NCBI GenBank assembly: GCA_038250135.1
Contig: JBBSCP010000251.1
Location: 1-7,072 of the forward strand
Reading direction: 5' to 3'
Source of the DNA: Falsiroseomonas sp038250135
GTDB lineage: Bacteria > Pseudomonadota > Alphaproteobacteria > Acetobacterales > Acetobacteraceae
Length of the DNA: 7,072 bases
Below the pieces are notes generated by a model. That model saw only the letters and a program-made list of their open reading frames with translations, was not told the DNA's origin and did no database searches. The position numbers were made by a program, and so were the translations under genes. Each line of letters opens with the position of its first letter. Within the stretch, counting starts at the first letter, position 1. Below are positions 1 through 6,452 of the stretch, piece after piece.

Positions 1-496
1 AGACGTGGCCGCAATCGAAGGTGACGTTGCGCTCGGCGCAGAGATCCATGATGGCCGGCACGGGGTCCGGAATCACGTCGTTGTCGGGGATGAAGAAGGT
101 GGTCTCGATGAAGGTTGGACTGCGGCCTTCCTTGATCGCGACGTTGCGGGTGTGGTGCGTCGGCAACGAAACGAACCGTGCGCCGGTGCCCGGGCCGTAG
201 CCATAGCCGATGGCGGCTTTCGCCACTTCCAGCGTGATGCCGCCCGCCGTCGGCTGCATGATGACGCCGCCGAAGGCGTGGCAGCCGAGCTCGCCGAGTT
301 CGTCATTGGCGAGTGCGGCGAAGCCCGAGGTGTTCTGGAAGTTGCACATGATGCCGATGGCGCGCATGCCCGCCGCTGCGGCCTGGCGCACGGCCTCGAA
401 CACGTTCACCGAACGACCGTTGAGGTGCGGCGCGCAATGCACGTGGCAATCGATGGCTCCCTTCAGCAAATGCATCCCGGGCATGACATAGGCCAT
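1..496 (-). CDS. DUF6282-type amidohydrolase-like protein, C-terminus beyond the left edge
   Basis: The first 165 residues of a protein that continues past base 1. The N-terminus holds an aspartate and two histidines in the pattern D16-C-H18-V-H20, typical of metal-binding TIM-barrel hydrolases of the amidohydrolase/PHP kind. Further candidate metal or catalytic residues are H114-H115 and a GHV stretch at 163-165. A Gly-rich loop (G76-G77, then P82-T-A-G-G86) and this overall layout resemble the uncharacterised DUF6282 family, assigned here from memory. Start: ATG at 496-494, with an AAGGA Shine-Dalgarno at 507-511 overlapping the stop codon of the upstream permease, so translation is likely coupled. 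It is the last visible gene of the importer cluster, which suggests it acts on the imported compound or a derivative. The reaction is unknown. A generic metal-dependent hydrolase is the safe reading. Confidence 0.75.
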   Translation of the reverse strand, partial: MAYVMPGMHLLKGAIDCHVHCAPHLNGRSVNVFEAVRQAAAAGMRAIGIMCNFQNTSGFAALANDELGELGCHAFGGVIMQPTAGGITLEVAKAAIGYGYGPGTGARFVSLPTHHTRNVAIKEGRSPTFIETTFFIPDNDVIPDPVPAIMDLCAERNVTFDCGHV

Positions 497-510
497 GGTC
501 TTGGTGTCCT

Positions 511-1200
511 TCAGCTTGCACGACGTGGGGCCAGGCGGGCTTCGAGCCGCTCGCCGAGGCGCTTGGTGGGGTAGCAGATGAGGAAGTACAGCAGCAGGAT
601 CGTGCCGAAGCACAGCAGCGCCGAGAAGCCTCGCGTGTTGAGGATTTTCGCGGCATAGGTAAGTTCCATCACGCCGATCTGGCTGGCGATGGAGGTGCTT
701 TTGATGAAGCCAACCGTATAGCCGAACAGCGGTGGCAGCACGACACGCCAGGCCTGCGGCACGACAACGCGCGTCAGCGTGCGCCAGCGACCGAAGTTCA
801 TCGCCTCCGCCGCGTCCCATTGCGGCGCGGGGATGCTCTCGATCCCCGCACGCGCGATCTCGGCGGCGAAGGCGGCGGCCGAGAGGATGACGGTGACGAG
901 CGCGATGGTGAACAGGCTCACCTGCGCGCCCGACAGTTGAAAGGCGAAGAACACGCACATCAGCTTAACCAGGAAGGGGATGCGGCGGAACACCTCGACA
1001 TACAGTGTAGCCAGGATGCGCACGGGCAGCGCGCCATAAAGCCGCGGATGACGCCCGATGGCGAACAGAAAGCCGAAGCCGAATCCCACACTGGCGCCGA
1101 GCCAGGAGAGGGCGAGCGTGCCGAGCAGCGCCTCACCCAGGAACATCAGGTTCCAGTAGCCGAAGAAGCGAGGCGCCTCCTCCATCACCTGCGCCCACAT
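511..1200 (-). CDS. Amino acid ABC transporter permease (HisM/GlnP family), distal subunit
   Basis: An inner-membrane permease of 229 residues for polar amino acid uptake, the second of two in this importer. Several hydrophobic segments are visible, beginning about residues 18-48. The EAA-type cytoplasmic loop, which docks on the ATPase, lies at about 129-158 (DAAEAMNFG, followed by VVVPQAWRVVLPP). The family-typical IKSTSI motif follows. The frame stays open upstream to 1266, but ATG at 1200 is preferred: it lies 2 nt after the stop of the other permease (TGA at 1205-1203) and gives the usual family length of about 220-230. A GAGG stretch about 11 nt upstream is a modest ribosome binding site. 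Two different permeases imply a heterodimeric channel, as in HisQM. The substrate is not predictable from this subunit. Confidence 0.93.
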   Translation of the reverse strand: MWAQVMEEAPRFFGYWNLMFLGEALLGTLALSWLGASVGFGFGFLFAIGRHPRLYGALPVRILATLYVEVFRRIPFLVKLMCVFFAFQLSGAQVSLFTIALVTVILSAAAFAAEIARAGIESIPAPQWDAAEAMNFGRWRTLTRVVVPQAWRVVLPPLFGYTVGFIKSTSIASQIGVMELTYAAKILNTRGFSALLCFGTILLLYFLICYPTKRLGERLEARLAPRRAS

Positions 1201-1202
1201 CG

Positions 1203-1877
1203 TCAGATGATCCTCGCCTTGACCCGGAACAGCCAGCGCCCGAGCAGTGCCAACGCCACGCTGCACACCAACGTCAGCCCGACATAGATGACCGCGACGA
1301 TCGAGAAGACCTCCAGCGCGCGAAAGGTCAGCGAGTTGACGTTGTAGGCGCGGCCGGTGAGTTCCTCCACGGCGAAGATCGCGGCGATGGAAGTGGTCAG
1401 CACCTGGATGATGAACTGGTTCGCAAGCGGCGGATAAAGCGCCTTCACGATATGCGGCAGGATCACGTACCAGACGAGTTGCAGACGCGAGAACCCCATC
1501 GCCGTCGCTGCATCGAGTTCCGCGCGGCGCAGCGAGTTGAAGCCCGCGCGCTGGATTTCGGTGAGGTAGGCACCTGCATTCAGCGACATGCCGATGGCCA
1601 CGGCAGCATAAGGGGACAGTAGAATTCCCACATCCGGCAGCACGAAGAAGATGAAGAAGATCTGCACCAGCAAGGGTGTGTTGATGAAGAAGGTGACGTA
1701 GCCGCGCACCACGAGCCGCGCCGCGCGCGGGCCGAAGTTCAACACGCTTGCGTTCACCAGCCCGATGGCCCAGCCGATCAAGAAGGAGATCAGCGCGAGT
1801 TGCAGGCTCAACAGGGCCCCGGCCAGCAGGTAGGGAATGTGGCCGGTGACCTGCGAGTAGATGAGCGTGTAGGACAC
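1203..1877 (-). CDS. Amino acid ABC transporter permease (HisM/GlnP family), proximal subunit
   Basis: The inner-membrane partner of the neighbouring permease. It begins with the family-typical SYTLIYSQV...IPYLLAGALLSLQLALIS segment, continues with several hydrophobic helices, and has the EAA loop at about residues 122-151 (DAATAMGFS, then YVILPHIVKALYPPL). I chose the GTG at 1877-1875, 2 nt after the stop of the binding-protein gene (TAG at 1882-1880), because the protein then starts exactly where family members start and has 224 residues. The same frame is open to an ATG at 1940, which would add 21 residues overlapping the binding-protein gene and unlike the family. That longer form (1203-1940, 245 aa) cannot be excluded, since the GTG lacks a strong Shine-Dalgarno. 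The 2-nt spacing on both sides points to coupled translation. Confidence 0.92.
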   Translation of the reverse strand: MSYTLIYSQVTGHIPYLLAGALLSLQLALISFLIGWAIGLVNASVLNFGPRAARLVVRGYVTFFINTPLLVQIFFIFFVLPDVGILLSPYAAVAIGMSLNAGAYLTEIQRAGFNSLRRAELDAATAMGFSRLQLVWYVILPHIVKALYPPLANQFIIQVLTTSIAAIFAVEELTGRAYNVNSLTFRALEVFSIVAVIYVGLTLVCSVALALLGRWLFRVKARII

Positions 1878-1879
1878 GC

Positions 1880-2704
1880 CTAGAAGAACGGCGTGTGCGG
1901 CACCTTGGTCAGCATTGGCCCGTCGAACCACTTCTCCCATAGCCGCTCCACCGTGCCATCGGTGTGGAGCTCATACATCGCGGTGTTGAGCCACAGGCGC
2001 AGCGAGTGGTTGTTCTTCGCCACACCGAGGCCAGAATAGGTGACGCCGAAGCTGGGCACGGCGGTGACTTCCCACTGCACTTGGCTGAAGGGGCGGAGTG
2101 AGAAGCGCACGGCATCCACGCCATCGAAACTTGCCTGGGCACGGCCCTGCGCCATGGCGCGGTTGCGGTCGGGGTAGTTGTCGAGCAGCAGCACTTGCGC
2201 TAGCGGAATGACGCGGGCGATAAAGGGAATCGCCGTGGTGCCGCGCACTTGCGCCAGCGTCACTTCGGGCCGGTTCAGCGCTTCGAGCGTCGTGAGGTTA
2301 CGGCCGACGACGGAGACGATGCCGTAATTTTCGGAATGCACGGGCACGGAATAGTCGATGACCTTCGCGCGCTCGCTGGTGCGGCTCATCGCGCCCATGA
2401 CGAAATCGATGCGGCCTGAGGCCACCATCGGAATGCGCTCGGGCGAGCCGACCGCCTGCAGCGTGAGCCGCACGCCGAGCTTCGCCGCGATGGCGGCGGC
2501 GAGTTCCGGCTCAAAGCCATCGATCACATTGCGCTCGTTGAACATGGCGCGTGGTGGCAGCGTGGGGTTCACGCCGACGCGCAACTCCTGGCTGCGCAGC
2601 ACGTCTTCCAGCGTCCGCGCATTGGCTTCGCGCGGGATGAGCAAGGCAGCGCCGGCGGCCGCGGCGGCGGCGCCTCCGGCGAACAGGGCACGGCGATCGG
2701 TCAT
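1880..2704 (-). CDS. Periplasmic substrate-binding protein of the amino acid ABC importer (family 3)
   Basis: A 274-residue solute-binding protein that delivers the ligand to the two permeases. The N-terminus is an export signal with twin arginines (R4-R5), an alanine-rich core (12-22) and a likely cleavage site after A-N-A29. The motif TDRRALF is close to a Tat signal, although Sec export is also possible. The mature part is a typical SBP_bac_3 fold: LRVGVNPTLPP at 41-51, DGFEPELAAAIAAKLG at 62-77, and SRTSERAKVIDYS at 107-119. By analogy with glutamine- and lysine/arginine/ornithine-binding proteins, R112 probably holds the ligand carboxylate and D194 its amino group, which points to an alpha-amino or imino acid ligand. 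ATG at 2704 follows a good GGGAGA Shine-Dalgarno (2711-2716). It lies 16 nt after the ATPase gene. Confidence 0.94.
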   Translation of the reverse strand: MTDRRALFAGGAAAAAAGAALLIPREANARTLEDVLRSQELRVGVNPTLPPRAMFNERNVIDGFEPELAAAIAAKLGVRLTLQAVGSPERIPMVASGRIDFVMGAMSRTSERAKVIDYSVPVHSENYGIVSVVGRNLTTLEALNRPEVTLAQVRGTTAIPFIARVIPLAQVLLLDNYPDRNRAMAQGRAQASFDGVDAVRFSLRPFSQVQWEVTAVPSFGVTYSGLGVAKNNHSLRLWLNTAMYELHTDGTVERLWEKWFDGPMLTKVPHTPFF

Positions 2705-2710
2705 TGTCTT

Positions 2711-2716
2711 TCTCCC
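2711..2716 (-). promoter_or_regulatory. Ribosome binding site of the binding-protein gene
   Basis: GGGAGA on the minus strand, 6 nt before the ATG at 2704. It fixes the start of the binding-protein gene. The same GGGAGAAAG string recurs before the ATPase gene at 3480-3472. Confidence 0.75.
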
Positions 2717-2720
2717 GGGA

Positions 2721-3461
2721 TCAGTGGCGAAGAATCTTCGCGGTGAACTCTTTCAGGCGCGGGCTTTGCGGCGCGTCGAAGATCTGCGACGGCGGGCCAA
2801 CCTCCACGACGCGGCCCTGGTCCATGAAGACGACCGTGGAGGCGACTTCGCGGATGAAGGCCATCTCGTGGCTGACGATGAGCATGGTCATGCCCTCGCC
2901 CTGAAGGGTGCGGATGGTGTCCAGCACCTCGTTCACCAACTCGGGGTCGAGCGCGCTGGTGACCTCGTCGAGCAGCAGGATGTCCGGGTGAAGCGCGAGT
3001 GCGCGCGCGATCGCCACGCGCTGCTGCTGGCCGCCGGAGAGTTCATCCGGATAGGCATCGAACTTCTCACCGAGGCCGACTTTCGTCAGCAGCGCTCGGG
3101 CCTCGGCTTCCACCTCGGCCGATCTGCGCTTCTTTACCAGTGTTGGCGCGATGGCAACGTTGCGGAGCGCCGTCATGTTCTGGAACAAATTGTATTGCTG
3201 GAAGACGATGGCGAAACGGTCTCGCGCCGCGCGGAGGCTGGTGCGGCTTGCATAGTCCACGACCTCCCCGCCGATGGTCACGCGCCCGGCGCGCGGGCGC
3301 AGCAGCCCGACCAGCGCACGCAGCAGGGAGGATTTGCCCGAACCGGAGGGGCCGATCAGCCCCACCACCTCCCCCTTGGCGAAATCAAGCGAGACATCGC
3401 GCAGCACGTCCTGCGCACCGCCATAACTTGCCGACAGACCATCGAGCGCGAGGAACGCCAA
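2721..3461 (-). CDS. Amino acid ABC transporter ATP-binding protein (GlnQ/HisP type)
   Basis: The cytoplasmic ATPase that powers the importer, with 246 residues, a normal length for the family. All nucleotide-binding motifs are intact: Walker A GPSGSGKS at 37-44, Q-loop Q87-Q88, ABC signature LSGGQQQR at 140-147, Walker B ILLLDE at 160-165 with the D-loop SALD at 168-171, and the switch histidine H197. The wording of the motifs (FQQYNLFQNMTALRNV, DEVTSALDPELV, SHEMAFIREV) is that of polar amino acid importers. Start: TTG at 3461-3459, supported by AAAGG 9 nt upstream (3471-3475) and by the absence of any ATG or GTG start before the in-frame stop at 3518-3516. It is the first gene of the leftward cluster. 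Confidence 0.95.
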   Translation of the reverse strand: MAFLALDGLSASYGGAQDVLRDVSLDFAKGEVVGLIGPSGSGKSSLLRALVGLLRPRAGRVTIGGEVVDYASRTSLRAARDRFAIVFQQYNLFQNMTALRNVAIAPTLVKKRRSAEVEAEARALLTKVGLGEKFDAYPDELSGGQQQRVAIARALALHPDILLLDEVTSALDPELVNEVLDTIRTLQGEGMTMLIVSHEMAFIREVASTVVFMDQGRVVEVGPPSQIFDAPQSPRLKEFTAKILRH

Positions 3462-3534
3462 GGCAGTCGCCCTTTCTCCCGTTCGGCAAAGTGTCCGTGG
3501 GGCGAACGGTGTTCGTCAAGCGGTCATCGGGGGC
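3462..3534. promoter_or_regulatory. Divergent intergenic region between importer and dehydrogenase clusters
   Basis: The only non-coding stretch in the window, 73 bp between two divergently transcribed starts. It must contain the leftward promoter and probably the rightward one, so a single regulator could control both clusters. On the minus strand a TTGACG hexamer (3519-3514) is a good -35 candidate. A weak -10 candidate, GACACT (3495-3490), lies 18 nt further on. I see no convincing rightward -35/-10 pair. Confidence 0.6.
3479..3515. repeat. Inverted repeats CCGTTCG / CGAACGG / GTTCG, possible operator
   Basis: CCGTTCG (3479-3485) is repeated inverted as CGAACGG (3503-3509). The latter also pairs with GTTCG (3511-3515), giving a short palindrome CGAAC-GGT-GTTCG at 3503-3515. 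This palindrome sits between the candidate -35 and -10 of the leftward promoter, where a repressor would block RNA polymerase. The regulator is not encoded in the window. The repeats are exact as read, but the operator role is inference. Confidence 0.4.
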
Positions 3535-3849
3535 ATGGACGCGGCGCGGCAGCGCGATATGCTCATCGGTGTGGCAAATCCCCTTCGCATCGCAGGCATC
3601 TCGCGCCCCGCCGAGGTGCCGTTCACGTTCAACGGCAAGATTCTGCACGCGCCTTCGGGCGAGGCCGTCGCGTCGGCACTGCTTGCCGCTGGTATACGAA
3701 GGCTTGGCGAAGGGCCCGATCCCACGCGCCCACGCGCGGCGTTATGCATGATGGGCGTATGCCAGCAATGCCTGGTCCGCGTGGACGGACGGCTCGCGCA
3801 ATCCTGCCTCGTGCCGGTACGCACAGGGCTCGTGGTGACAAGCGCATGA
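3535..3849 (+). CDS. [2Fe-2S] small subunit of a heterotrimeric amino acid dehydrogenase/opine oxidase-type enzyme
   Basis: A 104-residue ferredoxin-like subunit that passes electrons within the flavoenzyme complex formed with the next two gene products. It is a Fer2_4-type domain: FTFNGKILHAPSGEAVASALLAAG at about 30-53, then cluster cysteines C71, C76, C79 and C91 (C-x4-C-x2-C-x11-C) and the typical LVRVDG and PVRTGLVV segments. The length equals that of HcnA-like subunits. ATG at 3535 is the first start in frame, but only a GGGGG run directly abutting it serves as a possible ribosome binding site. ATG at 3559 is an alternative that would remove 8 residues outside the domain. The stop overlaps the next start (ATGA at 3846-3849). 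Its closest functional class (opine, D-hydroxyproline or glycine oxidation) cannot be decided from this subunit. Confidence 0.9.
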   Translation: MDAARQRDMLIGVANPLRIAGISRPAEVPFTFNGKILHAPSGEAVASALLAAGIRRLGEGPDPTRPRAALCMMGVCQQCLVRVDGRLAQSCLVPVRTGLVVTSA

Positions 3850-5279
3850 GCTTCGACATCGCCGTGCTCGGCGCCGGCCCCGCCGGCATGGCCGCAGCAA
3901 CGCAAGCAGCGCAGCGTGGGGCGCGCGTGGTGCTGCTGGAGGAAAGCCCGGCCCCGGGCGGTCAGGTCTATCGTTCGCCACCAACAGGCTTCGTGATTCC
4001 GGCGGATGCGGACAGCCGTGAGGGTGATGCATTGCGGGCGGCGCTCATGCAAAGCGGCGCAGAGGTGCGCACGGGTTGCCGAGTTTGGGGCGTGGGCGGC
4101 GGGCCGTTGGTGCCGCAGGGTGAGGCGAGCACACCCTTTCGCCTGGATGCGCTGGGTGCCGATGGCGTGCCCTTCGATGTCACGGCGCGTGCTCTGGTGC
4201 TGTGCACCGGCACCCATGAACGCATCATCGCCTTCCCGGGATGGACGCTGCCGGGCGTGCTCGGCCTGGCCGCGGCGACAATCCTGCTGAAGGCGCAAGG
4301 CGTGCTGCCAGGCCAGCGCGTGGTGGTGGCGGGCGCGGGTCCGCTGTTGTTCGCCGTGGGGGCGAAGCTGTTGAAGGCCGGCGCCGAAGTAGCCGCGGTG
4401 GTTGATCTCGCAACGCGCGGCGAATGGTTGCGCGCCCTGCCCGCGCTGGCTGCGCGGCCCGATCTGCTGGCGCGCGGCGCCGCCTGGCGCGCGGCGCTGA
4501 CGCTGGCCGGCGTGCCGGTATTGAACGGCCATCGCGTACTCGCGGCCGAGGGCGAGGCGGTGCTGCGCGCCGTGCGCGTCGTGCGCCTCGATGGAACCGA
4601 TGCGCAGGCGATCGAAGCTGATGCGCTCTGCATCGGGCATGGTCTCGTCCCCGCCACGGAAGCAACGCGCGCCTTCCGCGCGGCGCATCGCTACGCGGCG
4701 GAGGAAGGCGGCTGGGTGCCGGTGCTGGACGGGGATCGGCGCACCTCCATCGATCTGCTCTATGCCGCTGGTGATGGGTCGGGCGTGCGCGGCGCGGCGG
4801 CAGCGCCGGCTTCCGGACGGCTCGCGGCGCTGGCGGCGCTGCATGATCTGGGCATGCTGGATGCCACCGCGCACAACGCCGCACGCGCGATTCCTGCGCG
4901 GGAATTCACCCGCGCCGCACGCGTGGGCAGCGCGATGGCGCGCATGATGGCGCTGCGTCCGGCGCTCGTCACGGTCGTCGCGCCGGAGACCATCATCTGC
5001 CGATGCGAGGGCACGACTCGCGCGCAGATCGACGCGGCCCTCGATGACGGCGCGACCGACATGAACCAGGTGAAGCAGTACACCCGCTGCGGCATGGGCC
5101 CGTGCCAGGGGCGCCTCTGCGGCGAGACGGCGGCGGAGATCGTGGCCGCGCGCGTCGGCGGGCGGGAGAAGGCCGGCTTCGCCACGGGACGCCTGCCGCT
5201 GCGGCCCGTGCCGATGGAGGCGCTGCTTGGCGATTTCGACTACGCGGATATTCCCGTCCCCGCGCCGGCGCCGATCTGA
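3846..5279 (+). CDS. FAD/pyridine-nucleotide-disulfide-type oxidoreductase subunit with C-terminal BFD-like [2Fe-2S] domain (HcnB/OoxA-like)
   Basis: A 477-residue flavoprotein, the large alpha-type subunit of the dehydrogenase. An FAD-binding GAGPAG motif lies at 9-14, followed by LLEESPAPGGQVYR. A second dinucleotide-binding motif, VVVAGAGP, begins at 159, and a C-terminal BFD-like domain carries C385-x-C387 and C415-x4-C420 to bind a [2Fe-2S] cluster, with C425 nearby. This order is that of HcnB, opine oxidase subunit A and the matching subunit of D-hydroxyproline dehydrogenases. Homologous complexes oxidise the C-N bond of an amino or imino acid and send electrons to the membrane chain. 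The frame is open far upstream through the antisense of the importer genes. The real start is ATG at 3846, which begins MSFDIAVLGAGPAG, as expected for the fold, and overlaps the previous stop by 4 nt. Confidence 0.93.
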   Translation: MSFDIAVLGAGPAGMAAATQAAQRGARVVLLEESPAPGGQVYRSPPTGFVIPADADSREGDALRAALMQSGAEVRTGCRVWGVGGGPLVPQGEASTPFRLDALGADGVPFDVTARALVLCTGTHERIIAFPGWTLPGVLGLAAATILLKAQGVLPGQRVVVAGAGPLLFAVGAKLLKAGAEVAAVVDLATRGEWLRALPALAARPDLLARGAAWRAALTLAGVPVLNGHRVLAAEGEAVLRAVRVVRLDGTDAQAIEADALCIGHGLVPATEATRAFRAAHRYAAEEGGWVPVLDGDRRTSIDLLYAAGDGSGVRGAAAAPASGRLAALAALHDLGMLDATAHNAARAIPAREFTRAARVGSAMARMMALRPALVTVVAPETIICRCEGTTRAQIDAALDDGATDMNQVKQYTRCGMGPCQGRLCGETAAEIVAARVGGREKAGFATGRLPLRPVPMEALLGDFDYADIPVPAPAPI

Positions 5280-6452
5280 ATGCGAACCGTCCGATCGCCA
5301 GAGGGCGCAGACGCGGCACACGGCGAGCACCGCAGGCGTGGATCGGTCGGCCAAAAGTACGACGTCGCAATCATCGGTGCGGGAATCATGGGGTGCAGCA
5401 CGGCGCTGTTCCTGGCACGCGCCGGCATGAAGGTGGTGCTGCTCGACCGCGGCGCGATTTGTCGCGAAGCCTCGGGCGTGAATGCCGGCACGCTGACCAT
5501 GCAGATGACTCGCGCAGCATTGGTGCCCTATGCGCTTCGCGCGCATGAGATGTGGCTGCGCATGCCCGAATGGTGCGATGGCGGCAGCGTGCGCGCCGTC
5601 TCATGCCCCGGCCTTTCCGTCGCCTTCACGGAACACGAGGCGGCGATGCTGGAGGAGCGTGCGCATTTCCGCAGGCAGGCCGGCGCGCCGATCGAGCTCA
5701 TCACCGCGGCCCGGGCGCGCGAGATCGAACCGGGTCTGTCCGACAAGGCGCTGCTCGCTGGCCATTGCCCCATCGATGGCTTCACCAGCGCCTACCTCAC
5801 CGGCCGCGCCTTCGCGCCAGCACTGCTCAACGCCGGCGTTGATCTGCGCGAGAATTGCGCGGTGCACGGCATCGATGCGGGTTTCACGCTCGACACCGCA
5901 CAGGGCGCCATCACCGCGCAACGCGTGGTGCTGGCGGGCGGTGTGTGGTTGCAGGACATGGCGGCGTGGCTTGGCGTCACCTTGCCGATCAATGTGCTGG
6001 TCAACCAGCTTGTGGTCACGGAACGCATGGCGCCGGTGATGCGTACCGTGCTCGGCGTGGCATCGGGCCTGCTCAGCCTGAAACAGTATGAGAACGGCAC
6101 GGTGCTGATCGGTGGCGGCTGGCAGGGTATCGGCGATCGCACGCGCGGTGGGCTCGCGGTGAAGCCGGAGAGCTTCCTCGGCAATGTGCGCCTCGCCGCC
6201 TATACCATCCCCGCACTGCGCGAGGCGCGTGTGCTGCGGGCGTGGCTCGGGCTCGAAGCCGAGACGGCCGATGCGCTGCCCGCCATCGGGCCTATCCCCG
6301 GCATCCCCGACGCCTGGATCATCGGCAGCGTGCATTCCGGCTATACGAGCGGGCCTTATCTGGGAAAGCTGCTGGCGCAGGCGATCCTCGGCGAGAGCCT
6401 CGAATTGCCGCTGTTTCCCATCGATCGTTTGCTGCAAAGGGACGCTGCATGA
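5280..6452 (+). CDS. DAO-family FAD-dependent oxidoreductase, catalytic subunit of the heterotrimer (HcnC/OoxB-like)
   Basis: A 390-residue flavoenzyme of the D-amino acid oxidase/glycine oxidase/sarcosine dehydrogenase group, expected to carry the substrate-oxidising site. The FAD-binding motif YDVAIIGAGIMG occupies 27-38, followed by LLDRG and the family-typical REASGVNAGTL segment. The C-terminus has RAWLGLEAETADALPAIGPIPG and HSGYTSGP, the conserved flavin- and substrate-contacting end of DAO proteins. The ATG at 5280 immediately follows the previous stop. It gives an unusual 26-residue, arginine-rich N-terminal extension, and no ATG, GTG, TTG or CTG lies in frame between it and the FAD motif. 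No clear Shine-Dalgarno is seen, so the start may depend on translational coupling. The stop overlaps the next ATG (6449-6452). The substrate is likely an amino, imino or N-substituted amino acid. Confidence 0.92.
   Translation: MRTVRSPEGADAAHGEHRRRGSVGQKYDVAIIGAGIMGCSTALFLARAGMKVVLLDRGAICREASGVNAGTLTMQMTRAALVPYALRAHEMWLRMPEWCDGGSVRAVSCPGLSVAFTEHEAAMLEERAHFRRQAGAPIELITAARAREIEPGLSDKALLAGHCPIDGFTSAYLTGRAFAPALLNAGVDLRENCAVHGIDAGFTLDTAQGAITAQRVVLAGGVWLQDMAAWLGVTLPINVLVNQLVVTERMAPVMRTVLGVASGLLSLKQYENGTVLIGGGWQGIGDRTRGGLAVKPESFLGNVRLAAYTIPALREARVLRAWLGLEAETADALPAIGPIPGIPDAWIIGSVHSGYTSGPYLGKLLAQAILGESLELPLFPIDRLLQRDAA
6437..6442 (+). promoter_or_regulatory. Ribosome binding site of the DHDPS/NAL-family gene
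   Basis: AAGGGA lies 6 nt before the ATG at 6449, inside the end of the DAO-subunit gene. It supports the ATG that forms the ATGA overlap over the later in-frame ATG at 6467. Confidence 0.65.

Noticed and set aside
5..574. A plus-strand open frame of 189 codons at the left edge.
   Set aside because: It is antisense to the DUF6282-type gene, which has family motifs and a good ribosome binding site. The plus-strand translation shows no recognisable protein.
3503..3515. The palindrome CGAAC-GGT-GTTCG as a LexA (SOS) box.
   Set aside because: The Gram-positive LexA site needs a 4-nt centre between CGAAC and GTTCG, and the alphaproteobacterial site is a direct repeat GTTC-N7-GTTC. Neither fits, and the neighbours are not SOS genes.
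2358..3845. The plus-strand reading frame of the FAD/BFD subunit stays open for about 1.5 kb upstream, suggesting a giant 973-residue fusion protein.
   Set aside because: This part is antisense to the binding-protein and ATPase genes, contains no recognisable domain, and overlaps the complete [2Fe-2S] gene in another frame. ATG at 3846 starts the protein exactly at its FAD motif. The long open frame is a GC-rich codon-position effect.
3516..5546. A long minus-strand open frame (676 codons) opposite the dehydrogenase genes.
   Set aside because: It is low-complexity Arg/Ala/His-rich translation without domains, directly antisense to three well-supported genes. It is a shadow frame of high-GC coding DNA.
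5601..6437. A minus-strand open frame of 278 codons opposite the DAO subunit.
   Set aside because: It has no domain or family resemblance, its composition is that of a shadow frame, and it lies opposite a clear FAD enzyme.
3535..6452. Naming the three subunits hcnABC, hydrogen cyanide synthase.
   Set aside because: The domain architecture and the 104-residue small subunit match, but opine and D-hydroxyproline dehydrogenases share that architecture. The linked importer and DHDPS/NAL gene favour catabolism, so the name would be overconfident.
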